Virus record (IMG/VR): IMGVR_UViG_3300048834_000360
Coordinates: 1 to 33,022 of that record
Reading direction: 5' to 3' (one strand)
DNA length: 33,022 bases
Source: a virus
The notes below the pieces were generated by a model. It was not told where the DNA came from. It worked only from the letters and a program-made list of their open reading frames with translations, and ran no database searches. Both the position numbers and the translations under genes were made by a program. Numbering within the stretch: the first letter of the stretch is position 1; each line of letters opens with the position of its first letter. This document shows positions 1 through 6,511 of the stretch, piece after piece.

Positions 1-31
1 ACGGAGTGACACTTGGGCGGGGCACGTGCAG

Positions 32-64
32 GCGGAAACCCCTTGATTCCTAGGGGGTTTCCGC
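32..64 (-). terminator. Perfect 11-bp inverted repeat beyond the tRNA 3' end
   Basis: GCGGAAACCCC (32-42) and GGGGTTTCCGC (54-64) are exact reverse complements around an 11-nt loop. The hairpin lies 3 bases beyond the 3' end of the tRNA-Met fragment, on the chromosomal side of the junction, so it probably is the host tRNA terminator. No T-run follows on the minus strand, so it would be a hairpin-only actinobacterial type. Being a protein-binding site is the alternative. Confidence 0.5.
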
Positions 65-66
65 AG

Positions 67-108
67 TGGGGCGGGTCGGGCTCGAACCGACGACGACCAG
101 ATTATGAG
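67..108 (-). other. Attachment site: 3' half of a tRNA-Met gene
   Basis: Read on the minus strand this stretch holds an anticodon loop CTCATAA (anticodon CAT), the 3' anticodon stem TCTGG, a short variable region, a TpsiC arm (GTCGG, TTCGAGC, CCGAC), the 3' acceptor strand CCGCCCC and discriminator A at 67, with no encoded CCA. Bases to the right (109 onward) do not pair with TCTGG and no 5' acceptor strand GGGGCGG or D-arm follows, so it is not an intact tRNA. A tRNA 3' half beside a tyrosine integrase is the usual attL/attR signature. Crossover near the anticodon loop is inferred; the partner att end is outside the window. Confidence 0.8.
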
Positions 109-169
109 TTTGCCAACAATCGGCGTAACCTGTTGCAGCGTATGGCTCTTCGGCGGCCCTGCTGTACGG

Positions 170-204
170 TGGGCCATGTATGGGCCAGTAGCAGAGGGTA
201 GCAG
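170..204. repeat. Two pairs of short direct repeats between att and integrase
   Basis: TGGGCCA occurs at 170-176 and 181-187 (period 11), and GTAGCAG at 188-194 and 198-204 (period 10). One-helical-turn spacing between an attachment core and the integrase start fits arm-type integrase or excisionase sites, but it may equally be chance or part of the integrase promoter (a TACGGT lies at 165-170). Confidence 0.3.
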
Positions 205-222
205 GAGTAACGGAGGAACAGC

Positions 223-1377
223 GTGCGACGAGGATTCGGCAGCGTCCGACAGCGGTCATCCGGTCGGTGGCAGGCCCGCTACAAAGGCCCGGATGGGGTG
301 TACCACAACGCCCCCATGACGTACCCGACCAAGCGCGATGCCGAGGCCTACCTCCGCGTCGTGGAGGCGGATGTTATTCGTCAAACCTGGCGAGCGCCCG
401 CGCTCACCTCCGAGGCACTCGGCGCCTACGGCACCCGCGTCATCGATCAGCGGCCCCTACGCCCGCAGTCTCGCATTGCCTACCTCGCCGACTGGGACAA
501 CCACGTCGTCCCCTACCTCGGGAGCAAGCGTGTTGGCGCACTCACCCCAGCCGATGTCCGCACCTGGCACGCGGACCTGACGGCAGCCCTGGCTGCGCGC
601 ATGGCCGGCGTGAACTGGGTCAGCTCCGGCGGCCGCCGTGATGGTGCGGCCACGGTCGCGCGCGCCTACCGCATCCTGCGCATGGTGATGAACCAGGCCG
701 TGCTCGACGGCCTGGTGGCCGCGAACCCCTGCCAGATTAAGGGTGCCGGGACGTACAAGAAGCCGACCCGACCGACCCTCTCCCCTGCCGAAGTCGAGGC
801 ACTCGCCGCTGCGGTCCCAAAGAGATACCGGGTGCTAGTCCTCCTGCTCGCCTGGACCGGACTGAGGCTCGGTGAGGCGACCGAGCTCCGCTGGCGTGAC
901 GTCGACCTTGAGGCCTGCACGATTACCGTCGAGCGTGCCGTCTATCCAGTGAACGGCGAGTATGTCGTGGGAGAGCCCAAGTCGGACGCTGGCCGACGGC
1001 GCGTGAGCATCCCCTCCTCCCTGGCCGCCGAGATGGGTGCTGAGGGACCGGACATCCGCCACCCCGACGCTCTGGTCGTCGCTACCCGATCAGGGCGGTG
1101 CGCCTACGGTGCCGCGCAGACGGCGATCACCCGCACCCTGCGCTCCCTCGGCCGCACCGACGTGCGCGTCCACGATCTTCGCCACACCGGCCACACCCTT
1201 GCGGCCGCATCCGGCGCCACCCTCGCCGACCTCATGGAACGCCTCGGCCACTCCACTGTGAACGCATCCATGATCTACGCGCACGCGGCCGGCGACCACG
1301 GCAGGGCCCTCGCAGAGCGGCTTGACGAACGCCGAGCTGCGGTCGTCGACATTGCCGAGCGCCGGAGCGCCCGGTAA
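223..1377 (+). CDS. int: Tyrosine recombinase / phage integrase
   Basis: A 384-aa site-specific recombinase that would integrate the phage at the tRNA-Met site. The N-terminal about 60 residues resemble an arm-binding (AP2-like) domain (GSVRQRSSGRWQARYKG). Residues about 65-175 form the core-binding SAM-like domain. The catalytic domain shows the full set: R215 (TGLRLGE), K253 (EPKSDAGRR), H317 and R320 (HDLRH), H343 (LGHS) and nucleophile Y352 (MIYAH). The GTG start is chosen because CGGAGGA sits just upstream at about 211-217. Length is normal for the family and nothing is truncated. It is the first gene next to the tRNA fragment and is transcribed away from it. Confidence 0.97.
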   Translation: MRRGFGSVRQRSSGRWQARYKGPDGVYHNAPMTYPTKRDAEAYLRVVEADVIRQTWRAPALTSEALGAYGTRVIDQRPLRPQSRIAYLADWDNHVVPYLGSKRVGALTPADVRTWHADLTAALAARMAGVNWVSSGGRRDGAATVARAYRILRMVMNQAVLDGLVAANPCQIKGAGTYKKPTRPTLSPAEVEALAAAVPKRYRVLVLLLAWTGLRLGEATELRWRDVDLEACTITVERAVYPVNGEYVVGEPKSDAGRRRVSIPSSLAAEMGAEGPDIRHPDALVVATRSGRCAYGAAQTAITRTLRSLGRTDVRVHDLRHTGHTLAAASGATLADLMERLGHSTVNASMIYAHAAGDHGRALAERLDERRAAVVDIAERRSAR

Positions 1378-1442
1378 CTGCACGACGATCGCGGGTCGTC
1401 ACGCCTGTTGAACCGCTACGGTCGAGTCTGGACGGAGCAGAC

Positions 1443-1460
1443 CGGCGGGCCAACCCGCCG
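1443..1460 (+). other. Hairpin in the leader of the lipoprotein gene
   Basis: CGGCGGG (1443-1449) and CCCGCCG (1454-1460) form a perfect 7-bp stem with a CCAA loop. It lies between the integrase stop and the ribosome binding site of the next gene (AGGGGAGA, about 1468-1475). It could end integrase transcription or fold the lipoprotein leader; no U-tract follows, so the role is open. Confidence 0.35.
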
Positions 1461-1480
1461 ACCGACGAGGGGAGACACTC

Positions 1481-2137
1481 ATGATCCGAGCACGATTCGT
1501 GGCGGCAGCCGCGGCGAGCGTCCTGGCACTCGCCGGGTGTGGCGGAGGGCTTCAGGCCACCACCCAGGATGCGACCGAGGCGCAGTCAGCGCCGGCTGAG
1601 GCTTCCGCTCCGGCCAGCACCCCCGGAGCCTCGTCGGCTGCCCCTGAACCGGCACCGGAAGAGTCCGACCCCGTCGTCGACGAGCCGGTAGAGAGCCCCT
1701 CCCCGGCCGACGGATTCACCGAGCTGCAGTACGGCCAGCCCCTGTCCGTCTCGTCCGACGACGGCACCATGTCGAGCACGGTGACCGTGGGGAAGCCGCG
1801 GATCGCCAAGTGCCAGTACCAGTCCCTGGGGTGCGAGAAGCCCGAGATCGGCGACCGAGTCGTGACCGTGCCGCTGCTCATCGAGAACTCCGGGACCGAG
1901 ACCGCTGAGTGGAGCCCGTCCTACTTCGTGCTCGAGTTCGCCGACGGAACCCAGGTCGAGGCTGGAGACGGGAATGCCTTGGACTACCAGCCCGACAACT
2001 CCTTGGGGTACGGGCAGAAGGTCCGCGTGAACGGCAAGCTCAAGACGTCACTGACGTTCGAGGCGCCGAAGGGTCCCTTCTCCGTGCTGATCCTGGACAG
2101 CCCGTTCGACGGGGAGCCGTTCGCGGCGTGGTCCTAG
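1481..2137 (+). CDS. Secreted lipoprotein, DUF4352-like, candidate lysogeny-expressed surface protein
   Basis: A 218-aa predicted lipoprotein. Residues 1-19 are a signal peptide (MIRAR then an Ala-rich hydrophobic core) ending in the lipobox LAGC, with Cys20 as lipidation site. Residues about 25-75 are a Pro/Ala/Ser/Glu-rich linker. Residues about 80-218 form a compact domain whose pattern (VPLLIENSGTETAEW, then FVLEFADGTQVEAG) resembles the DUF4352 immunoglobulin-like fold. Two Cys (CQYQSLGC) may form a disulphide. A good Shine-Dalgarno (GGGGAGA) precedes the ATG. It is on the integrase strand, outside the late operon. Phage lipoproteins in this position can block superinfection; that role is inferred. 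Confidence 0.85.
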   Translation: MIRARFVAAAAASVLALAGCGGGLQATTQDATEAQSAPAEASAPASTPGASSAAPEPAPEESDPVVDEPVESPSPADGFTELQYGQPLSVSSDDGTMSSTVTVGKPRIAKCQYQSLGCEKPEIGDRVVTVPLLIENSGTETAEWSPSYFVLEFADGTQVEAGDGNALDYQPDNSLGYGQKVRVNGKLKTSLTFEAPKGPFSVLILDSPFDGEPFAAWS

Positions 2138-2160
2138 GCGATCCCCTCGGGCTGCTGCAT

Positions 2161-2406
2161 CTACCCTGCCAGGCGTCGCACGGACCGGGCGGCGAGCCGT
2201 GCGGCCCGCAGGCGCCGGAGCCGCTTGACGGTTGTGGGTGCGTAGGCGAGCGCGTCGGGCTGGTCGATGAGGGCATTGACCCTCTGCCAGTACGTCGTGG
2301 CTGAGATCCCGAGCTCGTCGCGCATGGCCTGTTCCTGGGCGCCGGGGTACCGGTACCAGCGTCCAGCAAAGTCGAGGAGCGCGCGCTCGGCATCGGTCAG
2401 GGCCAT
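2161..2406 (-). CDS. DUF3263-family small protein
   Basis: An 81-aa protein matching the actinobacterial DUF3263 pattern along its whole length: LLDFAGRWYRYPGAQEQAMR, then GISATTYWQRVNALIDQPDAL and VKRLRRLR. The first ATG of the conserved region is used; an open frame continues upstream but overlaps the next gene and is not family-like. No clear Shine-Dalgarno is visible. It is the last gene of the minus-strand accessory unit, 29 bases after the membrane protein gene, and converges with the lipoprotein gene across a 23-base gap. The basic C-terminus and helix pattern suggest nucleic-acid binding, but the family function is unknown. Confidence 0.85.
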   Translation of the reverse strand: MALTDAERALLDFAGRWYRYPGAQEQAMRDELGISATTYWQRVNALIDQPDALAYAPTTVKRLRRLRAARLAARSVRRLAG

Positions 2407-2435
2407 GGGGCAAGTGTCGCCCGCAGGTGTGACAG

Positions 2436-2957
2436 TCAGGCAGTCGCCATCGAGTACGCCCGATGGAGACGCTTGGCGCACATCGCCATCGTGGCCACGT
2501 AGTGCAGGGTCAGGAACAGCAGCAATGCCGTCTGAAGGCCGCTCGCCCACCCTGATGGCAGCGGACTCATGGGCCACTCGACGGACACCACGATCACGGC
2601 GGCCAACACGCTCGCGAAGGCAACCAGCAGGGCGTAGGCGATATTGACGAAAAGCTGGTCGATGAGTTCTCTGAGCCCGTTGTCGTCCGGGACGCGGGGG
2701 TCGCTTGCCACCTGAAGCCTGAGCTGAAACACGAAGATCAGCAATCCGAACGTGAATCCAGTGAAGACGGCGAGTCCAGCGATCAGCTGTCCAACCTCTA
2801 CCAACCGGAAACCGATGCTTGGGGCCACAACAGCGACTAGCAACGGAAGGCCGAACTGCGCCAAGTAGTCCCAGACCAAAGGCCTGGAGGTCCGCGCATC
2901 ACGGAGAGTGTCGAAGTGCTCAGTGACGATTGCCGTAACCGAGGTCTTGGCGCTCAC
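2436..2957 (-). CDS. Four-helix membrane protein, RexB-like partner of the upstream gene
   Basis: A 173-aa integral membrane protein with four predicted transmembrane segments at about 32-49, 55-78, 102-126 and 138-160. It has a polar N-terminus, a polar loop at 80-100 (VASDPRVPDDNGLRELID) and a short basic C-terminus. The GTG start has a strong ribosome binding site (GAGGGGAG) about 6 bases upstream. It lies 33 bases downstream of the 304-aa soluble protein gene on the same strand, so the two are probably co-transcribed. No specific family is recognised by eye. Size, four-helix topology and pairing with a soluble partner are those of lambda RexB and of the four-pass partner in mycobacteriophage prophage exclusion pairs; function is inferred from this context. 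Confidence 0.75.
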   Translation of the reverse strand: MSAKTSVTAIVTEHFDTLRDARTSRPLVWDYLAQFGLPLLVAVVAPSIGFRLVEVGQLIAGLAVFTGFTFGLLIFVFQLRLQVASDPRVPDDNGLRELIDQLFVNIAYALLVAFASVLAAVIVVSVEWPMSPLPSGWASGLQTALLLFLTLHYVATMAMCAKRLHRAYSMATA

Positions 2958-2990
2958 TGTGGCTCCCCTCGTGGCTCGTGAGAGGGTGCG

Positions 2991-3905
2991 TCATTCATGG
3001 GGATGCTGATCGTTCAGCCCATCAATCAGTTGACGCGCCTCTCGCAACGAGTATCGCACGAACTGATCGTCGGGCAGCGGCTCTTCATTCGGCTCGGACA
3101 GAACGACTCTGATCACGGGCGTGCGCTCCCGCCCCAGGATCACCGTCTTTCGCGTACCGTCATCACTGAGGGTCATGGTCACCTCTTCGATGTCCAGATC
3201 CTCGGATAGGCCCAGCACTCGAGCCCTGGAGATGTCTCGGTTCATCAGCCTTCGCTTGAGACTTTGAGGCAGGTACCGGGCTCCTTCTTCGGGGACCAGC
3301 TGGTACCTCATGTTGCCGACCTTGGTTGGCCTTCCTTGGTCGGCTAGATCGGCCCGGTGCCCGTATGCCACCGCGGTGACGGCTTCCAGTTGCGCCAGTT
3401 CAAGCCAGTCCTGGGATCGGACTACCGTCTCGATCTGCAGCGTCAGCCCGGTCTGCAGGCTGACCCACGCGGAATGGGTCTCCTTCAGGAGGCCCTGGTC
3501 CGCAGATCGATGACTCCCATGCTCAATGCAGGCGATGGCCGAGCGTGATCCAAGAGGGGCCACAATGGCGATGCGGAGCGTGACTGCAGGAGCATCCGAT
3601 GACGTGAGTTTGTATGAAGTCTGCCCGGTGTTGACGTCGCGTACGAGCGGGATGTCGCCGATGGTTCCCGTTTCGACCGTTGCGAGAACAACCCGGTCAC
3701 TTCGAGTCACTGAAGTCACATTCCGGAACGTGCGTTTCACATGGTCGACCTGGGCACCGCGCTTGCTCATGTCCGCCAGAACTGAATGACACAGGTCTAG
3801 GAAGTCGACTTCCCCCGGGAGGCGGGAAAGGATTTGGCGCTCGCTGTCCCTCTTACGCGCCTTGTGCGCGAAGAGGTGCTTGAACGTCATCGTTCGGTGA
3901 GCCAC
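2991..3905 (-). CDS. Soluble protein of a putative two-gene exclusion system (RexA-like layout)
   Basis: A 304-aa protein without signal peptide or membrane segment. The N-terminus is basic (HLFAHKARKRDSERQILSR). A beta-rich middle runs about 70-165 and contains AIACIEHGSHRSADQGLLKE (124-143). The rest, about 165-304, is mixed alpha/beta and ends in an acidic helix. The GTG start at 3905 is preceded by AGGGGAT. That Shine-Dalgarno region partly overlaps the 3' arm of a small hairpin (CCCCC 3915-3919, GGGGG 3927-3931), so translation may be tuned. I cannot assign a named family. Position between integrase and lysis genes, its own transcription unit and the membrane partner suggest a lysogen-expressed defence or exclusion sensor. 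Confidence 0.75.
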   Translation of the reverse strand: MAHRTMTFKHLFAHKARKRDSERQILSRLPGEVDFLDLCHSVLADMSKRGAQVDHVKRTFRNVTSVTRSDRVVLATVETGTIGDIPLVRDVNTGQTSYKLTSSDAPAVTLRIAIVAPLGSRSAIACIEHGSHRSADQGLLKETHSAWVSLQTGLTLQIETVVRSQDWLELAQLEAVTAVAYGHRADLADQGRPTKVGNMRYQLVPEEGARYLPQSLKRRLMNRDISRARVLGLSEDLDIEEVTMTLSDDGTRKTVILGRERTPVIRVVLSEPNEEPLPDDQFVRYSLREARQLIDGLNDQHPHE

Positions 3906-3967
3906 TGATCCCCTCCCCCTGACTTTGGGGGCAGACTGCCAGACGCCTGTCCGGTTTGTCCCCGGAT

Positions 3968-4019
3968 CGCCTCAAATGAGGCGAGGGCCGCACAACGGGG
4001 GAGGAGTACGGCCCTCGCC
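3968..4019 (-). terminator. Two overlapping inverted repeats, probable end of the late operon
   Basis: GGCGAGGGCCG (3980-3990) pairs perfectly with CGGCCCTCGCC (4009-4019) around an 18-nt loop. CGCCTC (3968-3973) pairs with GAGGCG (3978-3983) around AAAT. The two stems share bases 3980-3983, so they are mutually exclusive. They lie downstream of the endolysin gene, where a terminator is expected. No U-run follows, so this would be a hairpin-only terminator, or an alternative-fold switch in the leader of the next operon. Confidence 0.45.
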
Positions 4020-4087
4020 CGTCCACCCTACGGTGCGGCGGACGGGACGCACCAAGGCCCCGGCTCGCGCCCGCGGGTCCGGGTTCG

Positions 4088-4111
4088 TTTTGTTTCACCC
4101 CTTTTGTTTCA
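4088..4111. repeat. Tandem 10-bp T-rich direct repeat
   Basis: TTTTGTTTCA occurs at 4088-4097 and again at 4102-4111 (period 14), separated by CCCC. The block is strikingly AT-rich for this sequence. It is upstream of the accessory operon and downstream of the endolysin, so an operator for a regulator outside the window is possible. Confidence 0.45.
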
Positions 4112-4229
4112 CGGATGTGGCGATGGTTGGCCGCGACGCAGGTACGTCTCGCGCACAGCCGAGCGGTCATGGACGCCCTTGGCCAGGAGAGGAGACGACT
4201 GGCACGACGCCGCGGCCAACCTCAGCGGG

Positions 4230-4931
4230 CTAGAACAGGCCGCTGCGCCACCCCAGCACGTCGATCCGCGTCTGCACGGACTCGTGGGGGCGCTTGCTCT
4301 GCCACGCCGTCCAGGCCTCGGACAGGCGCGGCGTCCAGGTCCCGTTGTAGGCCGGTCGCCGCGGGTACAGGCCGACCTTGGCCAGGGCCCGCTTCAGCAG
4401 CTTGACCCGGACGGCCGGCGCTCCCGCCCTCAGGTCGTTGGGGTGCAGCTGGCGACCGTCGGGGTGCAGGCCCATGCGCGCGATCGCGGACCTGACGGAG
4501 ACCTTGTTCGTCCCCGGCGCGAGCTCGAAGTGCATCTCGTCCGTATAGGGCATACGGAAGTCCCCACCCCACCGGAACTGCCGGAACGTGGAGCCGAGGA
4601 TCTGCTTGACCTTGGCCCTCTGGATCCTGGTCATGTTCGCCCGGCCCATGGGGAACTGTGTCGCGTCCAGGTCGACAGCGGTAGCCGACGCATGGCAGGA
4701 AAGGGCGCTGCCCGTCCTGATCGGCCGGTAGTTGTACGACCACTCGTCGAACACGCCGCCGGTCAGCGGGTCGACCTCGTAGTGGAACCTGCGGATCAGG
4801 TACTTGAACAGCGGTGCGGCGACCTCGACGGTGGTGAAGCGCCGGTTGGGGACGCCGGGGACGTCGTACGTGACCGCGCCGAGCGCCTGGGGCACCTTGC
4901 TGGCGGGCCACCCGTTGGTCGACACAGGCAT
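4230..4931 (-). CDS. Endolysin, M15-type L-Ala-D-Glu / D-Ala-D-Ala peptidase
   Basis: A 233-aa cell-wall peptidase that would cut peptidoglycan peptides at lysis. The zinc-binding M15 signature is present: H80 and D87 in SCHASATAVDLD, and H134 in DEMHFEL. SCH...A.DL followed by MHFE is typical of M15C endolysins. Residues about 165-233 look like a peptidoglycan-binding helical domain (VKLLKRALAKVGLY, YNGTWTPRLSEAW). The ATG start overlaps the holin stop as TGATG and is better spaced from GGGGA than a GTG three bases upstream. There is no signal peptide, consistent with release through the holin. It is the last gene of the late operon. Confidence 0.9.
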   Translation of the reverse strand: MPVSTNGWPASKVPQALGAVTYDVPGVPNRRFTTVEVAAPLFKYLIRRFHYEVDPLTGGVFDEWSYNYRPIRTGSALSCHASATAVDLDATQFPMGRANMTRIQRAKVKQILGSTFRQFRWGGDFRMPYTDEMHFELAPGTNKVSVRSAIARMGLHPDGRQLHPNDLRAGAPAVRVKLLKRALAKVGLYPRRPAYNGTWTPRLSEAWTAWQSKRPHESVQTRIDVLGWRSGLF

Positions 4932-5170
4932 CACAGGTCCCCGTCCCGGAGCAGGGACGCCGACTGGCGGTCACCGACGACGCTCGAGCCGAGCGACGTC
5001 AGGATCGACAGTCCCGCCCCGAACAGCATCGCCAGACCGGTGGCCTCGGCGACAGGTACGACGTCGCCGACGGTCGTGAACATGGTCACGCCCCAGGCGC
5101 CCATCCCGAACTGAGCCGCGGTCTTGACGGCCCGCTCAGCGGCGTCCTTCCAGAACTTCTTCGTCCACAT
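4931..5170 (-). CDS. Holin, r1t-like
   Basis: A 79-aa membrane protein with two hydrophobic segments, about 18-40 and 42-65, a basic amphipathic N-terminus (MWTKKFWKDAAERAVKT) and a short charged C-terminus. The start MWTKKFWKDAAERA is typical of r1t-type holins of Gram-positive phages. It would form membrane lesions that let the endolysin reach the wall. A GAGAGG ribosome binding site lies before the ATG. Its stop overlaps the endolysin start, giving the usual holin-endolysin cassette. Confidence 0.9.
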   Translation of the reverse strand: MWTKKFWKDAAERAVKTAAQFGMGAWGVTMFTTVGDVVPVAEATGLAMLFGAGLSILTSLGSSVVGDRQSASLLRDGDL

Positions 5171-5215
5171 GCTTCCGGCCTCTCACTCGTCGGTGAGTCC
5201 ACGGTGAGCCGGGTG

Positions 5216-5653
5216 TCACCCGCGGCCGAAGGTCTTGGCCTCGTGGCAGGAGCCGGGACCGGAGCACAGCATCCGCAGGTTCGCCGGGTCGTTCAGGACG
5301 TCGGCCTCGTCCTGGGTTCGGGCGGTCGACAGGCGGATGATGTGGTCGCACTGGAGGGGAAGGTCGCTGCGCCCGCACTGCTCGCATCGCCCCCCGGCCC
5401 GCTTCCTCGCGACTGTGCGGCCGCGGTGGTAGGACCGAAGCCGGTACCAGGCGCGCCATGGCTGCCGGGCGAGGCGCTGTTCCTCGGTCTGCTCCTGGGT
5501 GATGAACGCGTGCTCGGGGCAGTAGGCGCCGCGGCAGCGGCGGCCGCACACTGAGCAGGACTGCCGGCGCCCGCCGTCGGTCGAGCACCGGTCACAGCGC
5601 GGCGATCCGTCGGTGATGCGCCGCCCGCAGTTGCACGTCCGCGCGATGGCCAC
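5216..5653 (-). CDS. HNH endonuclease with N-terminal zinc motifs
   Basis: A 145-aa predicted nuclease. The N-terminal 50 residues carry Cys pairs C7/C9, C20/C23, C33/C36, C40/C45 and H48 (zinc-binding knuckles). The C-terminal half is an HNH domain: C90xxC93, D103-H104 (QCDHIIRLS), N125 (PANLRMLC), C130 and C136-H137 with K140. The GTG start lies 3 bases after the stop of the upstream gene and starts at the first zinc motif; the longer open frame upstream is a shadow of that gene. It sits at the head of the lysis cassette. A role in DNA processing or homing is possible. Confidence 0.85.
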   Translation of the reverse strand: MAIARTCNCGRRITDGSPRCDRCSTDGGRRQSCSVCGRRCRGAYCPEHAFITQEQTEEQRLARQPWRAWYRLRSYHRGRTVARKRAGGRCEQCGRSDLPLQCDHIIRLSTARTQDEADVLNDPANLRMLCSGPGSCHEAKTFGRG

Positions 5654-5655
5654 GT

Positions 5656-6159
5656 CTACTCGTCCGGGGGTTCGTCCGCCGTGATCTCGCGATGCCGGCG
5701 TTGGCGTTGCTTCCACAGTTCTCGCTGGGCGTCGGCCTTCGCCTTGGAGTGGCGGTGCGCTTCGGCGAGCACGTGGAGGTGGCACACCGTGCACATCCCC
5801 GTCTTCGCCTGCTCCACGGGACGGGCGGCGCATCGGGGGCACAGCTGCTGCTGTTCGCCCCGTCGCGCTGCGGCGGTCACGGTGACGTCCGAGTCGAAGC
5901 TGCTGGCGTTGACGGTGCCGTCGAGGATGTCGTCTCGGACATGGCCCAGTCCGGCCCTGCGCAGCGAGACTCGGGGCGCCTCGTTCAGGACCTTGCCGCG
6001 GCGCTCGGCGGATCGGCGAAGGCTGATGCGGTGCCGGTGGGCGGCGAGCCGCACAGCGCGAGGAGACCGCCCGGTGAGCGTGGCGATCACCTCTGCGCCT
6101 TTGCTGGCGTGCTCGCGGAGCATGGCGAGTTCGCTCATGGTCCACGGCGACGCTGTCAT
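5656..6159 (-). CDS. DNA-binding protein with N-terminal HTH and C-terminal zinc ribbon
   Basis: A 167-aa protein. Residues 5-50 (SPWTMSELAMLREHASKGAE, then LTGRSPRAVRLAAHRHRI) are a Myb/SANT- or GcrA-like helix-turn-helix. Residues about 107-128 hold a zinc ribbon (CPRCAARP...GMCTVCH). The C-terminus is a charged helix rich in Arg, Lys and Glu. The ATG overlaps the stop of the upstream gene (ATGA). It is located between tail-fibre genes and the lysis cassette, so a transcription regulator is likely. No named family is certain. Confidence 0.8.
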   Translation of the reverse strand: MTASPWTMSELAMLREHASKGAEVIATLTGRSPRAVRLAAHRHRISLRRSAERRGKVLNEAPRVSLRRAGLGHVRDDILDGTVNASSFDSDVTVTAAARRGEQQQLCPRCAARPVEQAKTGMCTVCHLHVLAEAHRHSKAKADAQRELWKQRQRRHREITADEPPDE

Positions 6160-6419
6160 GGGCGCCCCGGGCAGGTGTCCAGGTGCGGGCGGTACTGCCC
6201 GGGGCCGGGGGCGGCTTCCTGAGCGGTGCTGGTCGGGATGTCGGTGAGGCGGATCGTGCCGTGCAGTGACGGTGTGGGGTCGATGGCGATGGTGGTGTCC
6301 TCGTCGAGGGTGACGGTGCGGACGGTGGTGTGGCAGAGCGGGCAGATCGTCAAGGGGTCACCTCCTGTGAGGAGTGTGAGTTCTGCATCCTGCGAGGGGC
6401 TTGACCACCGTACCGTCAT
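6156..6419 (-). CDS. Small zinc-motif protein, unknown function
   Basis: An 87-aa protein without a recognised family. It contains C26-P-L-C29-H30 and a second group near the end (H79, C83) that might bind zinc. The middle is beta-like (TVRTVTLDEDTTIAI). The ATG at 6419 is chosen because the longer frame to 6461 would run into the divergent promoter; no clear Shine-Dalgarno precedes it. Its 3' end overlaps the next gene by 4 bases, so it belongs to the lysis-side operon. It diverges from the plus-strand moron. Confidence 0.65.
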   Translation of the reverse strand: MTVRWSSPSQDAELTLLTGGDPLTICPLCHTTVRTVTLDEDTTIAIDPTPSLHGTIRLTDIPTSTAQEAAPGPGQYRPHLDTCPGRP

Positions 6420-6440
6420 GACGTGGCCGGGAACGGCGAC

Positions 6441-6486
6441 ACCGTAAACCCCTTGACGCATTGCGGGGACGGCATTACCGTAAACC
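6441..6486 (+). promoter_or_regulatory. Sigma70-like promoter flanked by two ACCGTAAACC repeats
   Basis: TTGACG (6453-6458), a 17-bp spacer and TACCGT (6476-6481) form a good housekeeping-type promoter reading rightward. ACCGTAAACC occurs at 6441-6450, just upstream of the -35, and at 6477-6486 over the -10, 36 bp apart. Such placement suggests operators. The downstream unit encodes a small HTH protein that could bind them. The minus-strand gene starting at 6419 diverges from here. Confidence 0.6.
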
Positions 6487-6511
6487 TATTACCGGCTACC
6501 TGGAGGGCCCC

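Larger units (their letters stand above)
3906..4229. other. 324-bp intergenic region between lysis cassette and accessory operon
   Basis: No convincing gene is seen here. The endolysin gene ends at 4230 and the accessory operon starts at 3905, both on the minus strand. The stretch must therefore end the late transcript and start the accessory one. It holds nested inverted repeats (3968-4019), a T-rich tandem repeat (4088-4111) and a hairpin over the leader of the 304-aa gene (3915-3931). I could not find a convincing -35/-10 pair on the minus strand. Confidence 0.6.

Noticed and set aside
67-180. Intact tRNA-Met on the minus strand
   Set aside because: The 5' half does not pair: no GGGGCGG acceptor strand, D-arm or CCAGA anticodon stem to the right of the loop.
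1405-1430. Promoter before the lipoprotein gene (TTGAAC, TACGGT)
   Set aside because: The two boxes do not have acceptable spacing to each other; either could be part of a promoter but no pair could be supported.
4088-4111. T-rich block as the U-tract of an intrinsic terminator
   Set aside because: It is T-rich on the plus strand, whereas transcripts here run on the minus strand, and no stem lies directly before it.
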